Part shown: piece after piece, positions 25,716 through 35,107 of the stretch
Numbering within the stretch: position 1 is the first letter of the stretch
How the letters are laid out: the number at the start of each line of letters is the position of its first letter
Made by a program: the position numbers and the translations under genes
Notes under the pieces: model-generated
What the model was told of the DNA's origin: nothing
Database searches by the model: none
What the model saw: only the letters and a program-made list of their open reading frames with translations
NCBI RefSeq assembly: GCF_022809715.1
Contig: NZ_CP094460.1
Coordinates: 1,674,001 to 1,738,000, forward strand
From: Burkholderia pyrrocinia
GTDB taxonomy: Bacteria; Pseudomonadota; Gammaproteobacteria; Burkholderiales; Burkholderiaceae
DNA length: 64,000 bases
Reading direction: 5' to 3'

Positions 25716-27641
25716 TCACGGACGCCAGCGATACACGACGATGCTCGACCCGTTGTAGTTGTCCTTGGTAATCACGTACTCGCCGGTCGAGCGCAGGTAT
25801 GCACGCACGCCGTACATCGAGTCGACGTCGTTGCCGACGTCCATCGCCGACGTGTTCGAATTCGTCAGCGTGGTGACGAGCGCACCGGTGTTCAGGTCGA
25901 ACACGTCGATGTTCGGCACCGTGTGCACGTAGCCGACGAACAGGTAGTGGCCGGCCGCCGCGATCGATTTCGGGTTCGCGCTCGTCAGGTTGATCACCGG
26001 ATTCGGCGCGCTCGTGTTGCCGTTCTTCCAGCCGTGATAGACCTCGATGTGTCCGTTCATCGCGGTCCAGTCCCAATTGCCCGCGAGGCCCTGCGCGAGG
26101 ATCATCGTGTCGCTGTCCGCCTGGTAGATGATTCGCGTGACAGGCGACACGGTGCTCGGCACGGGCGTCGTCGTCGGCTTGCCCCACGATGGCTTGCCGG
26201 TCGCGTCGAAGCCCGTCATCGGGTAGCGGGAAATCGCGTTGGATCCGTCCAGCCCTGCCCACACGTCGCCGTTGTCGTCGATCGCGAAACCGGCCGTCAC
26301 CTGCAGCGTCGTGTTGAACGGCTTGCCCGGGAGCGAGCCGGCCGGAATCGCGATATAGCCGCTCGCCGTGTTGAAGTAATAGAAGTTGAAGTTGCCCGGA
26401 TTCTGGCCCGTCGCGACGAGAATCCGTTTGCCGCCGACCATCACGAGCTGGCCGAAGTGCTGGCCGCGCTGATAGTCTTTCATGTCGAGGCGCGGGTCCT
26501 TCGGATAGGTGAACGGGTCGACCGTGTTCGCGACGAACGTGCCGCCCGCCGAACCCGTGTACACGTTGTTGCCGCTGTAGAAGAACGCGCCGTCCGTCAC
26601 CGGATCGGGCGCGGCGATCCCCTCGAAGTTCAGCGCCTGCAGCTTCCATTGCAGCACGCCCGTCGGGCTGTACGAATGCAGGTCGGTGCTGCCGTTGCGG
26701 CCGAGATCCCAGCCGCCGCCCCATGCGTTGTTCAGCACGTACAGGTTGCCGGCCGAATCCTTGCCGAGCGCGGCGACGCGCGTGAAGCGCTTGTCGCCGA
26801 CCTGCCCCTTGATGCCCGTCGTCGTGTCGAGATAACCGCCCTGCACACCGAACGTGCCGACCTGCATCGGCAGGCCGAGAAGCCCGCTGTAGACCTTGAT
26901 GTTCATGTCGGGCCCTTCATCGCCCACCATCAGCTGGCCCATCGACGCATCGAAGTACAGCGACGCCGGCCGCGCGCCGGCCGCCATCTGGATCGTGTTC
27001 ATCGCCGTGCCGGTCGCGCTGAACTGCGCGACGACGCCCGCGCTCTTGCGCGCGACCCACAGGTTGCCGGCGGCGTCGAGCGCCAGCGCGCCCGGCCCCG
27101 ATACGCCGATGTCGCGCTGCCACACGCCGTCGGTCGTATAGACGCGCACGCGGTTGCCGTAGAAGTCGCTCACGTACAGCAGGTTGCCGGCCGTCGCGAG
27201 GCCCGTGATCACGTCCGCGTACTGGACGCCCGTCCACACACTGACCGGGATGCGCAGGTCGCGCTGGTTCGTGCCGCGGTTGTAGCGGCCCACCGAGCCG
27301 CTGCCGAAGGTGCGGTTGTAGCCGAGCGCGACGAACAGCGACGACGCATTGCCGGTGATCGCGCCGCCCTGGAATTCGTCGTGGATGCCGATCGTGCCGA
27401 GCGGCTGGCCGTTCTGGTAGATCGCGACGCCGCCCGCGTTCTCGTCCCAGCGCGACGCCGTGTAGATCACGCCCTCGGGCGCGACCCACATCGAGCGCGC
27501 GCCGTTGCCCACGTGCGCGGCCAGCGTGCCGAACGTGTTCGCGAGCCAGTCCGTCGAGTATTGCGCCTGCGCGGGACTCGCGGGCGCCAGCACGGCGATG
27601 CACATTCCCAGCAATGCCGCGCGAATTTGTTTCATTGACAT
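25716..27641 (-). CDS. secreted beta-propeller-like (NHL/6-bladed) protein, unknown function
   Basis: Large secreted protein of 641 residues from ATG 27641 (MSMKQIRAALLGMC), preceded by GGGAG; an open frame upstream to 27731 lacks support. The signal peptide ends near SPAQA-QYS. The mature protein contains repeated short beta segments of the NHL or SMP-30 kind, such as GALALDAAGNLWVARKSAG, ALGKDSAGNLYVLNN and GFAIDDNGDVWAGLDG, which suggest a beta-propeller. No catalytic motif or anchor is visible. It stands alone on its strand, convergent with the tsdA gene. It could bind or cleave a carbohydrate or lactone, but nothing fixes the role. Confidence 0.7.
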   Translation of the reverse strand: MSMKQIRAALLGMCIAVLAPASPAQAQYSTDWLANTFGTLAAHVGNGARSMWVAPEGVIYTASRWDENAGGVAIYQNGQPLGTIGIHDEFQGGAITGNASSLFVALGYNRTFGSGSVGRYNRGTNQRDLRIPVSVWTGVQYADVITGLATAGNLLYVSDFYGNRVRVYTTDGVWQRDIGVSGPGALALDAAGNLWVARKSAGVVAQFSATGTAMNTIQMAAGARPASLYFDASMGQLMVGDEGPDMNIKVYSGLLGLPMQVGTFGVQGGYLDTTTGIKGQVGDKRFTRVAALGKDSAGNLYVLNNAWGGGWDLGRNGSTDLHSYSPTGVLQWKLQALNFEGIAAPDPVTDGAFFYSGNNVYTGSAGGTFVANTVDPFTYPKDPRLDMKDYQRGQHFGQLVMVGGKRILVATGQNPGNFNFYYFNTASGYIAIPAGSLPGKPFNTTLQVTAGFAIDDNGDVWAGLDGSNAISRYPMTGFDATGKPSWGKPTTTPVPSTVSPVTRIIYQADSDTMILAQGLAGNWDWTAMNGHIEVYHGWKNGNTSAPNPVINLTSANPKSIAAAGHYLFVGYVHTVPNIDVFDLNTGALVTTLTNSNTSAMDVGNDVDSMYGVRAYLRSTGEYVITKDNYNGSSIVVYRWRP

Positions 27642-28127
27642 GAATAATACTCCCGGACGATCGTGTGTCGACACTGTAAATCGCGACGCATGAAATATTG
27701 GTGATTCAGGCAAAAGCGCATTCGTCGCCATCCCGAATTATTCACCGCGTGCTTTATGCCGTCCGGCGCTTTTTCGTCAATGATGGTCAAACCCGCTCGC
27801 CGCACCGCAACGGCCCGCCGGCAGCGCGATTTCGGCGCTTTTCCCCGGCATTTTCTTCCGGGTCGCCCAATGCGAATGCGTCATTTTTTCTGACATGCCC
27901 GCATTGCCATTTCATTCCGCCGGAAAGAGGCTCGATGATTACAAATCGAAATTAAAATGAAAGAGAAAAAATATTATCCGGCGCAATCGGCGTTTCGCAA
28001 ACTGGCGTATCGGGCGTGCCGCGAACGCGGCGGGAGGAAGGGCGGGCGGAAGAAAGAAAGGAAAGCTGAAGAAGGATGCGGCGGAACAAGCCGCGCGTCG
28101 GCCGTGCCGGCACGCGGTCGCGATCGT
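27642..28127. other. intergenic region upstream of the propeller-like gene
   Basis: A 486-bp stretch between the GFA gene's stop and the propeller gene's start, both on the minus strand. It is locally AT-richer around 27660-27980, expected for a promoter, and has a purine-rich run near 28030-28080. I see no gene, RNA or clear terminator. Confidence 0.5.
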
Positions 28128-28559
28128 TCAGTTCGCGTTGTCGAGCGTCGGGCCGTCCCAGCCGTCGAGGTATTTCGGCAGCGCATCGACGACGTCGATC
28201 ACGCGCTGCCGGTAGAACAGATGCATCGTCGGCTGCAGGTCGCCCGGCAGTTCCCCGCCGTGCGCACGCGCGGTCAGGCTGTTCGGCACGACTCGCATGC
28301 CGAACCGGTTCGTTCCGGACACGATCTCGCCGCACGACACGCACCATGTGCGCGACATCGACTTCGACGGATGCGGGAACGTTGCGCCGGTGCCGTCGAC
28401 GGCAATCTGCTCCGGCGGCCACGCGGTCGCGGACAGCATCGGCGTGCCGTAGAAATCGCGGCAAGTCGCGCAATGGCAGTTCGCGCGCGCCGCCGGCTCG
28501 CCGCGCAGCGTGACGGTGACGGCACCGCACAGGCAGCGCGCAGAAAGCGTTCGGGTCAT
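28128..28559 (-). CDS. GFA-family zinc protein
   Basis: A 143-residue protein of the glutathione-dependent formaldehyde-activating (GFA) family. Zinc-binding cysteines are visible in order: CLCG near residue 9, CHCATCRDFYG around residue 29 and CVSCG near residue 73. ATG 28559 has GGAGACGAC just before it; in-frame upstream sequence is arginine-rich and not credible. Family members have varied or unknown roles, and formaldehyde chemistry is proven only for a few. It sits 100 bp from the porin gene on the same strand. Confidence 0.85.
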   Translation of the reverse strand: MTRTLSARCLCGAVTVTLRGEPAARANCHCATCRDFYGTPMLSATAWPPEQIAVDGTGATFPHPSKSMSRTWCVSCGEIVSGTNRFGMRVVPNSLTARAHGGELPGDLQPTMHLFYRQRVIDVVDALPKYLDGWDGPTLDNAN

Positions 28560-28659
28560 GTCGTCTCCTCGAAGAACAGAGGCGACAGTATAGGAGCCAG
28601 CGTGCAACGTCGCCCGCACCGGCTGCGAACGACGTTGCGGCCGCAACGAATGCTGCGCG

Positions 28660-29853
28660 TCAGAACTTCTGGCGCAGCCCGAGGCTGACGATCGCCTGCG
28701 ACCGCGAGTCCGATGAATGGCCATTCGCCTTGTCTGACACCGACGCGGTCGCGGCCACCGGCCGGCCGAGCGCATCGAGCGTCATGCCCGATGCATGCTG
28801 GTACGCGCCGAGCAGGTACACGCTGGTGCGCTTCGACAGGTCGTAGACGGCGCCGAGCGTGACGTTGTGATACTGCGCGCGGTCGTCGACGCCATCGACA
28901 TCGCTGCCGCGCGTATAGCTGTAGCCGGCGAACAGTTGCGTCTGCGGCCGCACGTTCCAGCGCGTGAACACGCCCGCGACGTTGAACGTCGCGTGGCCGG
29001 CGAACAGCGAACGGTCGCCGCTGCGGTACTGCACGTTGCTGTAGTTCACGCCGACGACGGCCGGGCCGAAGTCGTACGTCGCACCCGTCGCGATGACCTG
29101 CTGCGACTGCGCGCTCGCATAGCCTTCGTTGATCGACGAGTTGAACAGGCCGTCGTCGGTGCTCTGCCATTTGCCCGTCGTCGGGTCGGTCGCGCCCGTC
29201 TTGCTGTTGTCCGAGCGCTCGTAGCCGACGCCGACACGCAGCGGGCCCGCCGCATACGCCGCGCCGACGCTCCACGTGTTGCGCTGCTTCATGCTGCCCG
29301 GCTGGCCGCCGAAGCCGTACAGCGCACCGAACGTGAAGCCCGCGTAGTTCGCGCTCGTGTACTTGATCGAGCTGTCGACGCGCGCGGTCTGGTCGAGATC
29401 GTCGATGTCGCCCGGGTGCGCGCCGAACCCGCCGATGAACGACGACGGGCCGACCGGGCTCACGAAGTCGTCGAGCGACGTGTACTGGCGGCCGAGCGTA
29501 ACCGAGCCGTAGCGGTCGCTGCCGATGCCGACGAACGCCTGCCGGCCGAACTGGCGGCCGCCCTGGCCCGACGTGCCGTTGGCGATGTCGAAGCCGTTCT
29601 CGAGGACGAACAGCGCACGCATCCCTCCGCCGAGATCCTCGGAACCCTTGATGCCCCAGCGGCTGCCGGACAGGTTGCCGGTCGTGAGCCCGACGCTCGA
29701 ATGCCCGGTGTACGCGCCGGCCAAGCCGACCCGTTCGTTGCTGCGATAGGTCACGCCTGCGTCGACGATGCCGTACAGCGTGACGGAGCTTTGCGCGGAA
29801 GCGATGCTCGCGAGCGAGAGCAGCAGCGGTGCTGCGATCAGTTGCTTGTTCAT
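28660..29853 (-). CDS. outer-membrane porin
   Basis: Trimeric beta-barrel porin of 397 residues. The signal peptide MNKQLIAAPLLLSLASIASA is followed by QSSVTLYGIVDAGVTYRSN. The region SRWGIKGSEDLGGGMRALFVLENGFD is conserved with the other porins in this window, and the protein ends SLGLRQKF. An uninterrupted frame continues upstream as far as 31374 because the complementary strand is GC-rich, but ATG 29853 begins the signal peptide and is the true start. General solute uptake; no specific substrate is suggested by its neighbours. Confidence 0.92.
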   Translation of the reverse strand: MNKQLIAAPLLLSLASIASAQSSVTLYGIVDAGVTYRSNERVGLAGAYTGHSSVGLTTGNLSGSRWGIKGSEDLGGGMRALFVLENGFDIANGTSGQGGRQFGRQAFVGIGSDRYGSVTLGRQYTSLDDFVSPVGPSSFIGGFGAHPGDIDDLDQTARVDSSIKYTSANYAGFTFGALYGFGGQPGSMKQRNTWSVGAAYAAGPLRVGVGYERSDNSKTGATDPTTGKWQSTDDGLFNSSINEGYASAQSQQVIATGATYDFGPAVVGVNYSNVQYRSGDRSLFAGHATFNVAGVFTRWNVRPQTQLFAGYSYTRGSDVDGVDDRAQYHNVTLGAVYDLSKRTSVYLLGAYQHASGMTLDALGRPVAATASVSDKANGHSSDSRSQAIVSLGLRQKF

Positions 29854-30156
29854 GGTTCTGTGTCTCCGGGCGGTGAACCCGTTGTTCTGGCTTGATGTTG
29901 CGAGTAGCGCGCGGGCGGCGAGATCCGCCGGCAGTGCGAGGCCGGCGGCGTCCGCGCGCGGCGTCGCGGCGGGCAGACCTGCTGCGGCCGCCATGGTAGT
30001 TGGAACCGGTCCCAGACTAAAGCGCAATAATGAAAACAGTTTCTTGCCAAAATCGAGATAGTCGAAAACACGGCCAGGCACACGATCGCCGTGCCTGTAC
30101 AGCACGGGCGCACGCCCCCGATAATCGAACGCGCGCCATCCATCGGGAGTTCCTTC
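29854..30156. other. divergent promoter region, porin / LysE exporter
   Basis: A 303-bp region between divergently transcribed genes. It includes an AT-rich segment around 30015-30062, likely promoter sequence. I see no operator symmetry or small gene. Confidence 0.5.
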
Positions 30157-30789
30157 ATGAATGAAACGACCCTGCTGATCTTCGCCGCCGTCGCGTTCGT
30201 CGGCATCGCGACACCCGGCCCGACCGTGCTGCTCGCGCTGACCAACGGCTCGCGCTACGGCGTGCGCCGCGCCGCATACGGCTTTGCCGGCGCGATGCTG
30301 TCCGACTTCGTGCTGATCGTCGCGGTCGCGCTCGGCCTCGGTGCGCTGCTGATGGCGTCGGCGTTCTGGTTCTCGGTGGTGAAGTGGCTCGGCGCCGCGT
30401 ACCTCGCGTATGTCGGCATCCGGCTGCTGACGTCGAAGGGTTCGCTCGACGTCGCCGCCGCGCATGGCGGCGCGGCGCCCGGGCGCAACGCGTCGATCTT
30501 CGCGAAGAGCTTCCTGACCGCGGTGACGAACCCGAAGGGCTATCTGTTCTTCTCCGCGTTCCTGCCGCAGTTCCTCGATCCGTCCGCGCCGCTCGCGCCG
30601 CAATACGTCGCGCTCGCGATCACGTTCGCGCTGCTCGACGGCGCGGTGATGTTCGGCTATGCGCTGCTCGGCGCACGCGCGGTGCGGCTGCTGAAGCGCT
30701 CGGGCGCGCTGTGGCTCGAACGCACGTGCGGCGCGATGCTGCTCGCGCTTGCCGGGTCGCTGGCGCTGTACCGGCGTCATGCCGCGTAG
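30157..30789 (+). CDS. LysE/RhtB-family amino-acid exporter
   Basis: Inner-membrane exporter of 210 residues. The start is ATG 30157 (MNETTLLIF) after GGGAGTTCCTTC. The first helix ends with the family signature VGIATPGPTVLLALTNGSRYGVRRA. About six membrane segments follow, with a charged loop near residue 110 and the NPKGYLFFSAFLPQF motif typical of RhtB proteins. Members export threonine, homoserine or other amino acids. Substrate unknown. It is 12 bp from the acetyltransferase gene, so the two are probably co-transcribed. Confidence 0.88.
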   Translation: MNETTLLIFAAVAFVGIATPGPTVLLALTNGSRYGVRRAAYGFAGAMLSDFVLIVAVALGLGALLMASAFWFSVVKWLGAAYLAYVGIRLLTSKGSLDVAAAHGGAAPGRNASIFAKSFLTAVTNPKGYLFFSAFLPQFLDPSAPLAPQYVALAITFALLDGAVMFGYALLGARAVRLLKRSGALWLERTCGAMLLALAGSLALYRRHAA

Positions 30790-30801
30790 GAGCGGGTTCC
30801 G

Positions 30802-31338
30802 ATGAGAGTCGACGCGCCGCCCCGCTCCGGCTTTCCGGGCCTGTCGCTCAGGCAGCTCGAACGCGCGGATCTCGACGCGTGGTACGCGTACCTGTCGAAC
30901 CCCGACGTGATCCGCCACACGAGCTGGAACCTGCGCTCGCGCGACGATCTGCTGCCGCTGTTCGACAACGTCGAATCGGCCGACCCCGATTCGATCCGGC
31001 GTCTTGCGATCGTCGACACCGCATCGGGCGCGCTCGCCGGCACGATCGGGCTGCATACGGTGTCCACCGCGAACCGCTCGGCGGAAATCGCGTACGACCT
31101 TGCGCCGGCGCACTGGGGGCGCGGAATCGCGAGTGCAGTGTGCGAAGCCGTCACCGCGTGGGCATTCGCCGATGGCGGTTTCATGCGCGTCCAGGGCGTC
31201 GTGCTGACCAGCAACGCCGGCTCCGCGCGCGTGCTGCAGAAGTGCGGCTACCGCTACGAAGGGCTGCTGCGCGCGTACCGGATGGTGCGCGGCACGCCGG
31301 GCGATTTCGCGATGTACGCGCGGCTCGCGACCGACTGA
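30802..31338 (+). CDS. GNAT N-acetyltransferase (RimJ/RimL type)
   Basis: Acetyl-CoA-dependent acetyltransferase of 178 residues. It has the layout of ribosomal-protein acetyltransferase relatives: LSLRQLERADLDAWYAYLS at the start, IGLHTVSTANRSAEIAYDLAP in the middle, the acetyl-CoA loop HWGRGIASAVCEAVTAWAF, and VLTSNAGSARVLQKCGYRYEG near the end. The substrate could be a protein N-terminus or a small amine. The stop codon lies inside a GACT repeat. Confidence 0.88.
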   Translation: MRVDAPPRSGFPGLSLRQLERADLDAWYAYLSNPDVIRHTSWNLRSRDDLLPLFDNVESADPDSIRRLAIVDTASGALAGTIGLHTVSTANRSAEIAYDLAPAHWGRGIASAVCEAVTAWAFADGGFMRVQGVVLTSNAGSARVLQKCGYRYEGLLRAYRMVRGTPGDFAMYARLATD

Positions 31339-31355
31339 CTGACTGACTGACTGAC
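31333..31355 (+). repeat. GACT tetranucleotide repeat (5.75 units) spanning a stop codon
   Basis: The run starts in the last codons of the acetyltransferase gene and contains its TGA. Because every register of the repeat meets TGA within a few codons, slippage should not lengthen the protein much. Confidence 0.8.
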
Positions 31356-31442
31356 GCATCGCACCGGGCCTCACCGCGGATGCGATTGACCGGCCCGCGC
31401 CGAATTGGCGACAATCGCCGTTCCCTGCCTCGACGGTCCGCC

Positions 31443-32177
31443 ATGAAAATCGCCGCGCTCTCCGACATCCACGGCAATCTCGCCGCGCTCGACGCTGTGC
31501 TCGACGACGTCCGCCGCCGCGGCGCCGACGTGATCGTCAATCTCGGCGACATCGTGTCGGGCGCGCTCCATCCGGCCGAAACGGCCGACCGCCTGATCGC
31601 GCTCGACCTGCCGACCGTCAAGGGCAATCACGAACGGCAACTGCTCGCCGACGATCGCGAGTCGATGGGGCTGTCGGATCGCTGGGCGCGCGACACGCTG
31701 CGCGCCGACCATCTCGACTGGATCGCCGCGCTGCCCGAACGCGTGACGCTCGACGACGACGTGCTGATGGTGCACGGCACGCCGGCCAGCGACCTCGTCT
31801 ATTTCCTCGAAACGGTCACGCCCGACGGCTGCCGCGCGGCCACGCCTGACGAAATCGCGCAGCGCGCGGGCGACGCGCCGGCGTCGCTGATCCTGTGCGG
31901 CCACACGCACGTGCCGCGCACCGCGAAGCTCGCCGACGGCCGGCTGATCGTCAACCCGGGCAGCGTCGGGCTGCAGGCGTACACGGACGACCGGCCGCAT
32001 CCGCACCGGATCGAGACAGGCTCGCCGCATGCGCGCTACGCGATGGTGTCGCGCACGGCGGCCGGCTGGAACGTCGAATTTCGTGCGGTCGAATACGACT
32101 GGCACACGGCCGCCGCCACCGCGGCATCGCGCGGGCGCGACGACTGGACCGTCGCGCTGCGCACCGGCCGGTGCTGA
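31443..32177 (+). CDS. metallophosphoesterase (YfcE/MJ0936-like)
   Basis: Calcineurin-like phosphoesterase of 244 residues, start ATG 31443. Metal-binding motifs are in order: DIHGNLAAL (residues 8-16), NLGDIVSG (34-41), KGNHERQ (60-66), and the pair VMVHGTP and CGHTHVP later in the chain. The following LIVNPGSVGLQAYTDD is also conserved. The family cleaves phosphodiesters or phosphomonoesters with a dimetal centre; the natural substrate is unknown. It is a stand-alone gene convergent with the sensor kinase. Confidence 0.9.
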   Translation: MKIAALSDIHGNLAALDAVLDDVRRRGADVIVNLGDIVSGALHPAETADRLIALDLPTVKGNHERQLLADDRESMGLSDRWARDTLRADHLDWIAALPERVTLDDDVLMVHGTPASDLVYFLETVTPDGCRAATPDEIAQRAGDAPASLILCGHTHVPRTAKLADGRLIVNPGSVGLQAYTDDRPHPHRIETGSPHARYAMVSRTAAGWNVEFRAVEYDWHTAAATAASRGRDDWTVALRTGRC

Positions 32178-32197
32178 CATACCCGCGCCGTCTCGCA

Positions 32198-33520
32198 TCA
32201 CCCCGCATTCCTCAGCGTCAGCCTCGCCTCCAGCCCGCCGCCGTCCGGCCGGTTGTTCAGCGTGAGCGTGCCGCCCATCGCGAGCGCCAGTTGCCGCGCG
32301 ATCGCAAGACCGAGCCCCGTGCCGCCCGTGTCGCGGTTGCGCGACGTCTCCACGCGCCGGAACGGCTCGAACACCGCGTCGAGCTGATCGTCCGGAATGC
32401 CGGGCCCGCGGTCGAGCACGGCGATGACCGCGCCGCCGTCCGGCGCGGCGTGCACGTCGATCTCGGCCGCGCCCGCGAACTTCAGCGCGTTGTCGACGAG
32501 GTTGCCGACGATGCGGCGCAGCGCCTTCGGCCGCGTGACGAGCGCGAGCGGCGCGCGGCTGTGCAGCGCGACGTCCTGCCCCGCATCCGTGTAGTCGTAC
32601 ACGATGCTGTCGAGCAGCGCGTCGAGATCGATGCGGCGCGCGGCTTCCTCGGTGCCGTGCAGCGTCCGTGCATACGCGACGCCCTCCTTCACCAGATGCT
32701 CCATCTCGATCAGGTCCTGGCGCAGCTTCGTGCCCTGCACGTCGTCGTCCATCACGTCGACACGCAGCCGCATCCGCGTGATCGGCGTCTGCAGGTCGTG
32801 CGAGATCGACGCGAGGATCTGCATGCGTTCGGCCATGTACTGCGCGATGCGGTCCTGCATCGCGTTGAACGCACGCGCGGCGCGTGCGACCTCGGACGGC
32901 CCGTCTTCGTTCAGGCGTTCGCCCTTCAGGTCGGGGCCGAGCGCGTCGGCGGCCTGCGCGAGCTGGTTGAGCGGACGCGTCGCGAGCCGCACCGCGAGCC
33001 AGCAGCACGCGGCCAGCACCGCGAGCTGCAGCACGAGCACGACCGGCAGCCAGCCCGACAGCGGCACCGTCGACATCGGATGAATGTCGATCGTCAGCGG
33101 CGACCCGTCGGTCAGCCGCAGGTGCACCTGCAGATGTTCGCGGTCGCCGGGGAGCGCGTTCGCGGTCAGCGGGTAGTCGCCGCCGATGCCGTCGGAAATC
33201 GACCGCTCGACGCGCGCCGACAGCCGCGCTTCCGGCGGCGTGCCCGTTTCGCCGGGCCCGAGGATGAACGTATAGCTGCGCCGCGCGAGGCGCGGCAGCC
33301 ACGCGGCGCGCTCGGCGGGCGGCAGGTGGTCGAGCAGCGCGACCGAGCTCGCGACCTCGCGCTCGATGTAGCCCATCATCAGGTTGGTGGTCGCCTGGTC
33401 GCGCTCAGTCACCGTGAGCCAGAACGACAGCGTCTGCGCGAGCGCGAGGCCCACGCACAGGATCAGCGCGAGTCGCGCGAACAACGAGCGCGGCCAGTGC
33501 CGCAGCGTGCGCGCGCTCAT
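32198..33520 (-). CDS. sensor histidine kinase
   Basis: Membrane sensor of 440 residues. Two membrane helices (about 14-36 and 157-179) bracket a periplasmic domain of about 120 residues, followed by a HAMP domain (RLATRPLNQLAQAADALG). The phospho-acceptor is His241 in ASISHDLQTPITRMRLR. The ATPase domain shows NLVDNALKFA (N box), LDRGPGIPDD (G1) and GGTGLGLAIARQLA (G2). The start overlaps the response-regulator stop by four bases (ATGA), so kinase and regulator are coupled. The signal is unknown. The layout resembles EnvZ-type kinases. Confidence 0.92.
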   Translation of the reverse strand: MSARTLRHWPRSLFARLALILCVGLALAQTLSFWLTVTERDQATTNLMMGYIEREVASSVALLDHLPPAERAAWLPRLARRSYTFILGPGETGTPPEARLSARVERSISDGIGGDYPLTANALPGDREHLQVHLRLTDGSPLTIDIHPMSTVPLSGWLPVVLVLQLAVLAACCWLAVRLATRPLNQLAQAADALGPDLKGERLNEDGPSEVARAARAFNAMQDRIAQYMAERMQILASISHDLQTPITRMRLRVDVMDDDVQGTKLRQDLIEMEHLVKEGVAYARTLHGTEEAARRIDLDALLDSIVYDYTDAGQDVALHSRAPLALVTRPKALRRIVGNLVDNALKFAGAAEIDVHAAPDGGAVIAVLDRGPGIPDDQLDAVFEPFRRVETSRNRDTGGTGLGLAIARQLALAMGGTLTLNNRPDGGGLEARLTLRNAG

Positions 33521-34257
33521 GACGTACCGTCGACGGCGGTCACGGCCGACGAGAACACGTAGCCCTCGTTGCGCAGCGTCTTGATGTAGCGCGGTTCGCG
33601 CGCACCGTCGCGCAGCCGCTGGCGCAGCCGGCTCACGAGCAGGTCGATCGACCGGTCGAACGGGTCGGACTGCCGCCCCTGCGTGAGGTTGAGCAACTGG
33701 TCGCGCGTCAGCACGCGCTGCGGATGGTCGAGGAACACGCGCAGCAGCCGGTATTCGGCGCCGCTCAGCGCGACCAGCGTGCCTTCGGCGTCGAGCAGGT
33801 GGCGCCCCGTCGTGTCGAGCCGCCATTCGCCGAACGCGAGCAGTTCGGCCGTTTCCGTCACCTGCATGCCGGGCGGCAGCATGCGCGCGCGGCGCAGCAC
33901 CGAGCGAATCCGCGCGAGCAGCTCGCGCACCGCGAACGGCTTGGCCAGGTAGTCGTCGGCGCCCATCTCGAGGCCGATGATGCGGTCGGTTTCCTCGCCG
34001 CGCGCGGTCAGCATCAGCACCGGCACCGTGCGGAACTTGCCGGAGCGCAGGTCGCGGCACAGCGTCAGGCCGTCCTCGCCCGGCAGCATCAGGTCGAGCA
34101 CGATCAGGTCGGGCGCGCCGTCGTCCAGCGCGTTGCGCATCTCGCGGCCGTTCGCGGCCAGCGACACGCGCATGCCGTTCTTCTCCAGGTAGCCCGCGAT
34201 CAGTTCGCGGATCGCGCGATCGTCGTCGACGATCAGCACGTGGTCGATCTTGTCCAT
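33517..34257 (-). CDS. OmpR-family response regulator
   Basis: Two-component regulator of 246 residues from ATG 34257 (MDKIDHVLIVDDD). The receiver has the acidic pair at Asp11-Asp12, the phospho-acceptor Asp55 (IVLDLMLPG) and the conserved Lys106 (LAKPF). The C-terminal winged helix contains LSGAEYRLLRVFLDHPQRVLTRDQLL and the later DRSIDLLVSRLRQRL, typical of OmpR DNA-binding domains. It is transcribed first, then the kinase. The target genes are not evident. The upstream 219 bp are shared with the divergent TlpA-like gene. Confidence 0.93.
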   Translation of the reverse strand: MDKIDHVLIVDDDRAIRELIAGYLEKNGMRVSLAANGREMRNALDDGAPDLIVLDLMLPGEDGLTLCRDLRSGKFRTVPVLMLTARGEETDRIIGLEMGADDYLAKPFAVRELLARIRSVLRRARMLPPGMQVTETAELLAFGEWRLDTTGRHLLDAEGTLVALSGAEYRLLRVFLDHPQRVLTRDQLLNLTQGRQSDPFDRSIDLLVSRLRQRLRDGAREPRYIKTLRNEGYVFSSAVTAVDGTS

Positions 34258-34476
34258 GAGTCGGTGTCGGGTAGTTCGGCAGGTGTTGTCCGCTTTTATA
34301 CCGCACGGCGGGCATGTGTTTGTATCCCAATGTATCGCGCCGCCGTGACGACACACAACATTGCACACGCGCGGCTTGCCGGACATATCTCGGATACGTC
34401 GGCGCAGCCTAATGGGGCCTGTCGAAACCCGTCCGGCCGCCGCTCCGAGCGGCGGCCTCCCGATCAGGAGAACGCC

Positions 34477-35058
34477 ATGCTGCCCCGCCTCAAGACCGCC
34501 ACCCTCGTCATCGCCCTCGCCGCCACGGCCGGGCTCGCCGCCTTCGCCGGCACCCGCGACGACGCGGGCATGCAGGCGCCGCTGGCCGGCACGCCGGCAC
34601 CCGATTTCACCGGCATCGACCGCTGGCACAACAGCACGCCGCTCAAGCTCGACCAGTTGCGCGGCAAGGTCGTGCTGGTCGATTTCTGGACGTACTCGTG
34701 CATCAACTGCATTCATACGATTCCGTACGTGAACGACTGGTATCGGAAGTATCGCGACCAGGGGCTCGTCGTGGTCGGCGTGCATACGCCCGAATATCCG
34801 TTCGAGCGCGACGCGGGCAACGTCGCCGATGCGATCAAGCGCTTCGGCATCCAGTACCCGGTCGCGCAGGACAACCGCTACGACACGTGGCGCGCGTACG
34901 GGAATCAGTATTGGCCCGCGCTGTACCTGATCGATGCGAACGGCAAGGTCGTCTATACGCGTTATGGCGAAGGCGGTTACGACAAGACCGAGGCGGCGAT
35001 CCGCGGTGCGCTCGCGCAGGCGGGAGAAGGGATGAAGGGAACGACGCGCACGCAGTAA
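34477..35058 (+). CDS. secreted TlpA/DipZ-like thioredoxin-fold protein
   Basis: Thiol-redox protein of 193 residues, exported or membrane-anchored by its N-terminal helix (LKTATLVIALAATAGLAAFAG). The thioredoxin domain follows APDFTGIDRWHNSTPL. The active site is Cys75-Ile-Asn-Cys78 in WTYSCINCIHTIPY, a motif common in the C-terminal domain of DipZ-type proteins. The cis-proline region is YWPALYLID. It probably reduces or oxidises periplasmic disulfides, perhaps for cytochrome maturation. AGGAG lies seven bases before the ATG. Confidence 0.88.
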   Translation: MLPRLKTATLVIALAATAGLAAFAGTRDDAGMQAPLAGTPAPDFTGIDRWHNSTPLKLDQLRGKVVLVDFWTYSCINCIHTIPYVNDWYRKYRDQGLVVVGVHTPEYPFERDAGNVADAIKRFGIQYPVAQDNRYDTWRAYGNQYWPALYLIDANGKVVYTRYGEGGYDKTEAAIRGALAQAGEGMKGTTRTQ

Positions 35059-35107
35059 CCAGCCGGTACGCGAGCGCGGGCTCTCGCCCACGCGTATCTC
35101 GATGTGC

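Noticed and set aside
31333..31355. GACT repeat as a phase-variation switch of the acetyltransferase
   Set aside because: The repeat contains TGA in each register, so slippage cannot create a long alternative C-terminus.
29854..31374. Upstream extension of the porin frame by about 500 codons
   Set aside because: It runs antisense to the LysE exporter and acetyltransferase genes and precedes a perfect signal peptide at 29853.
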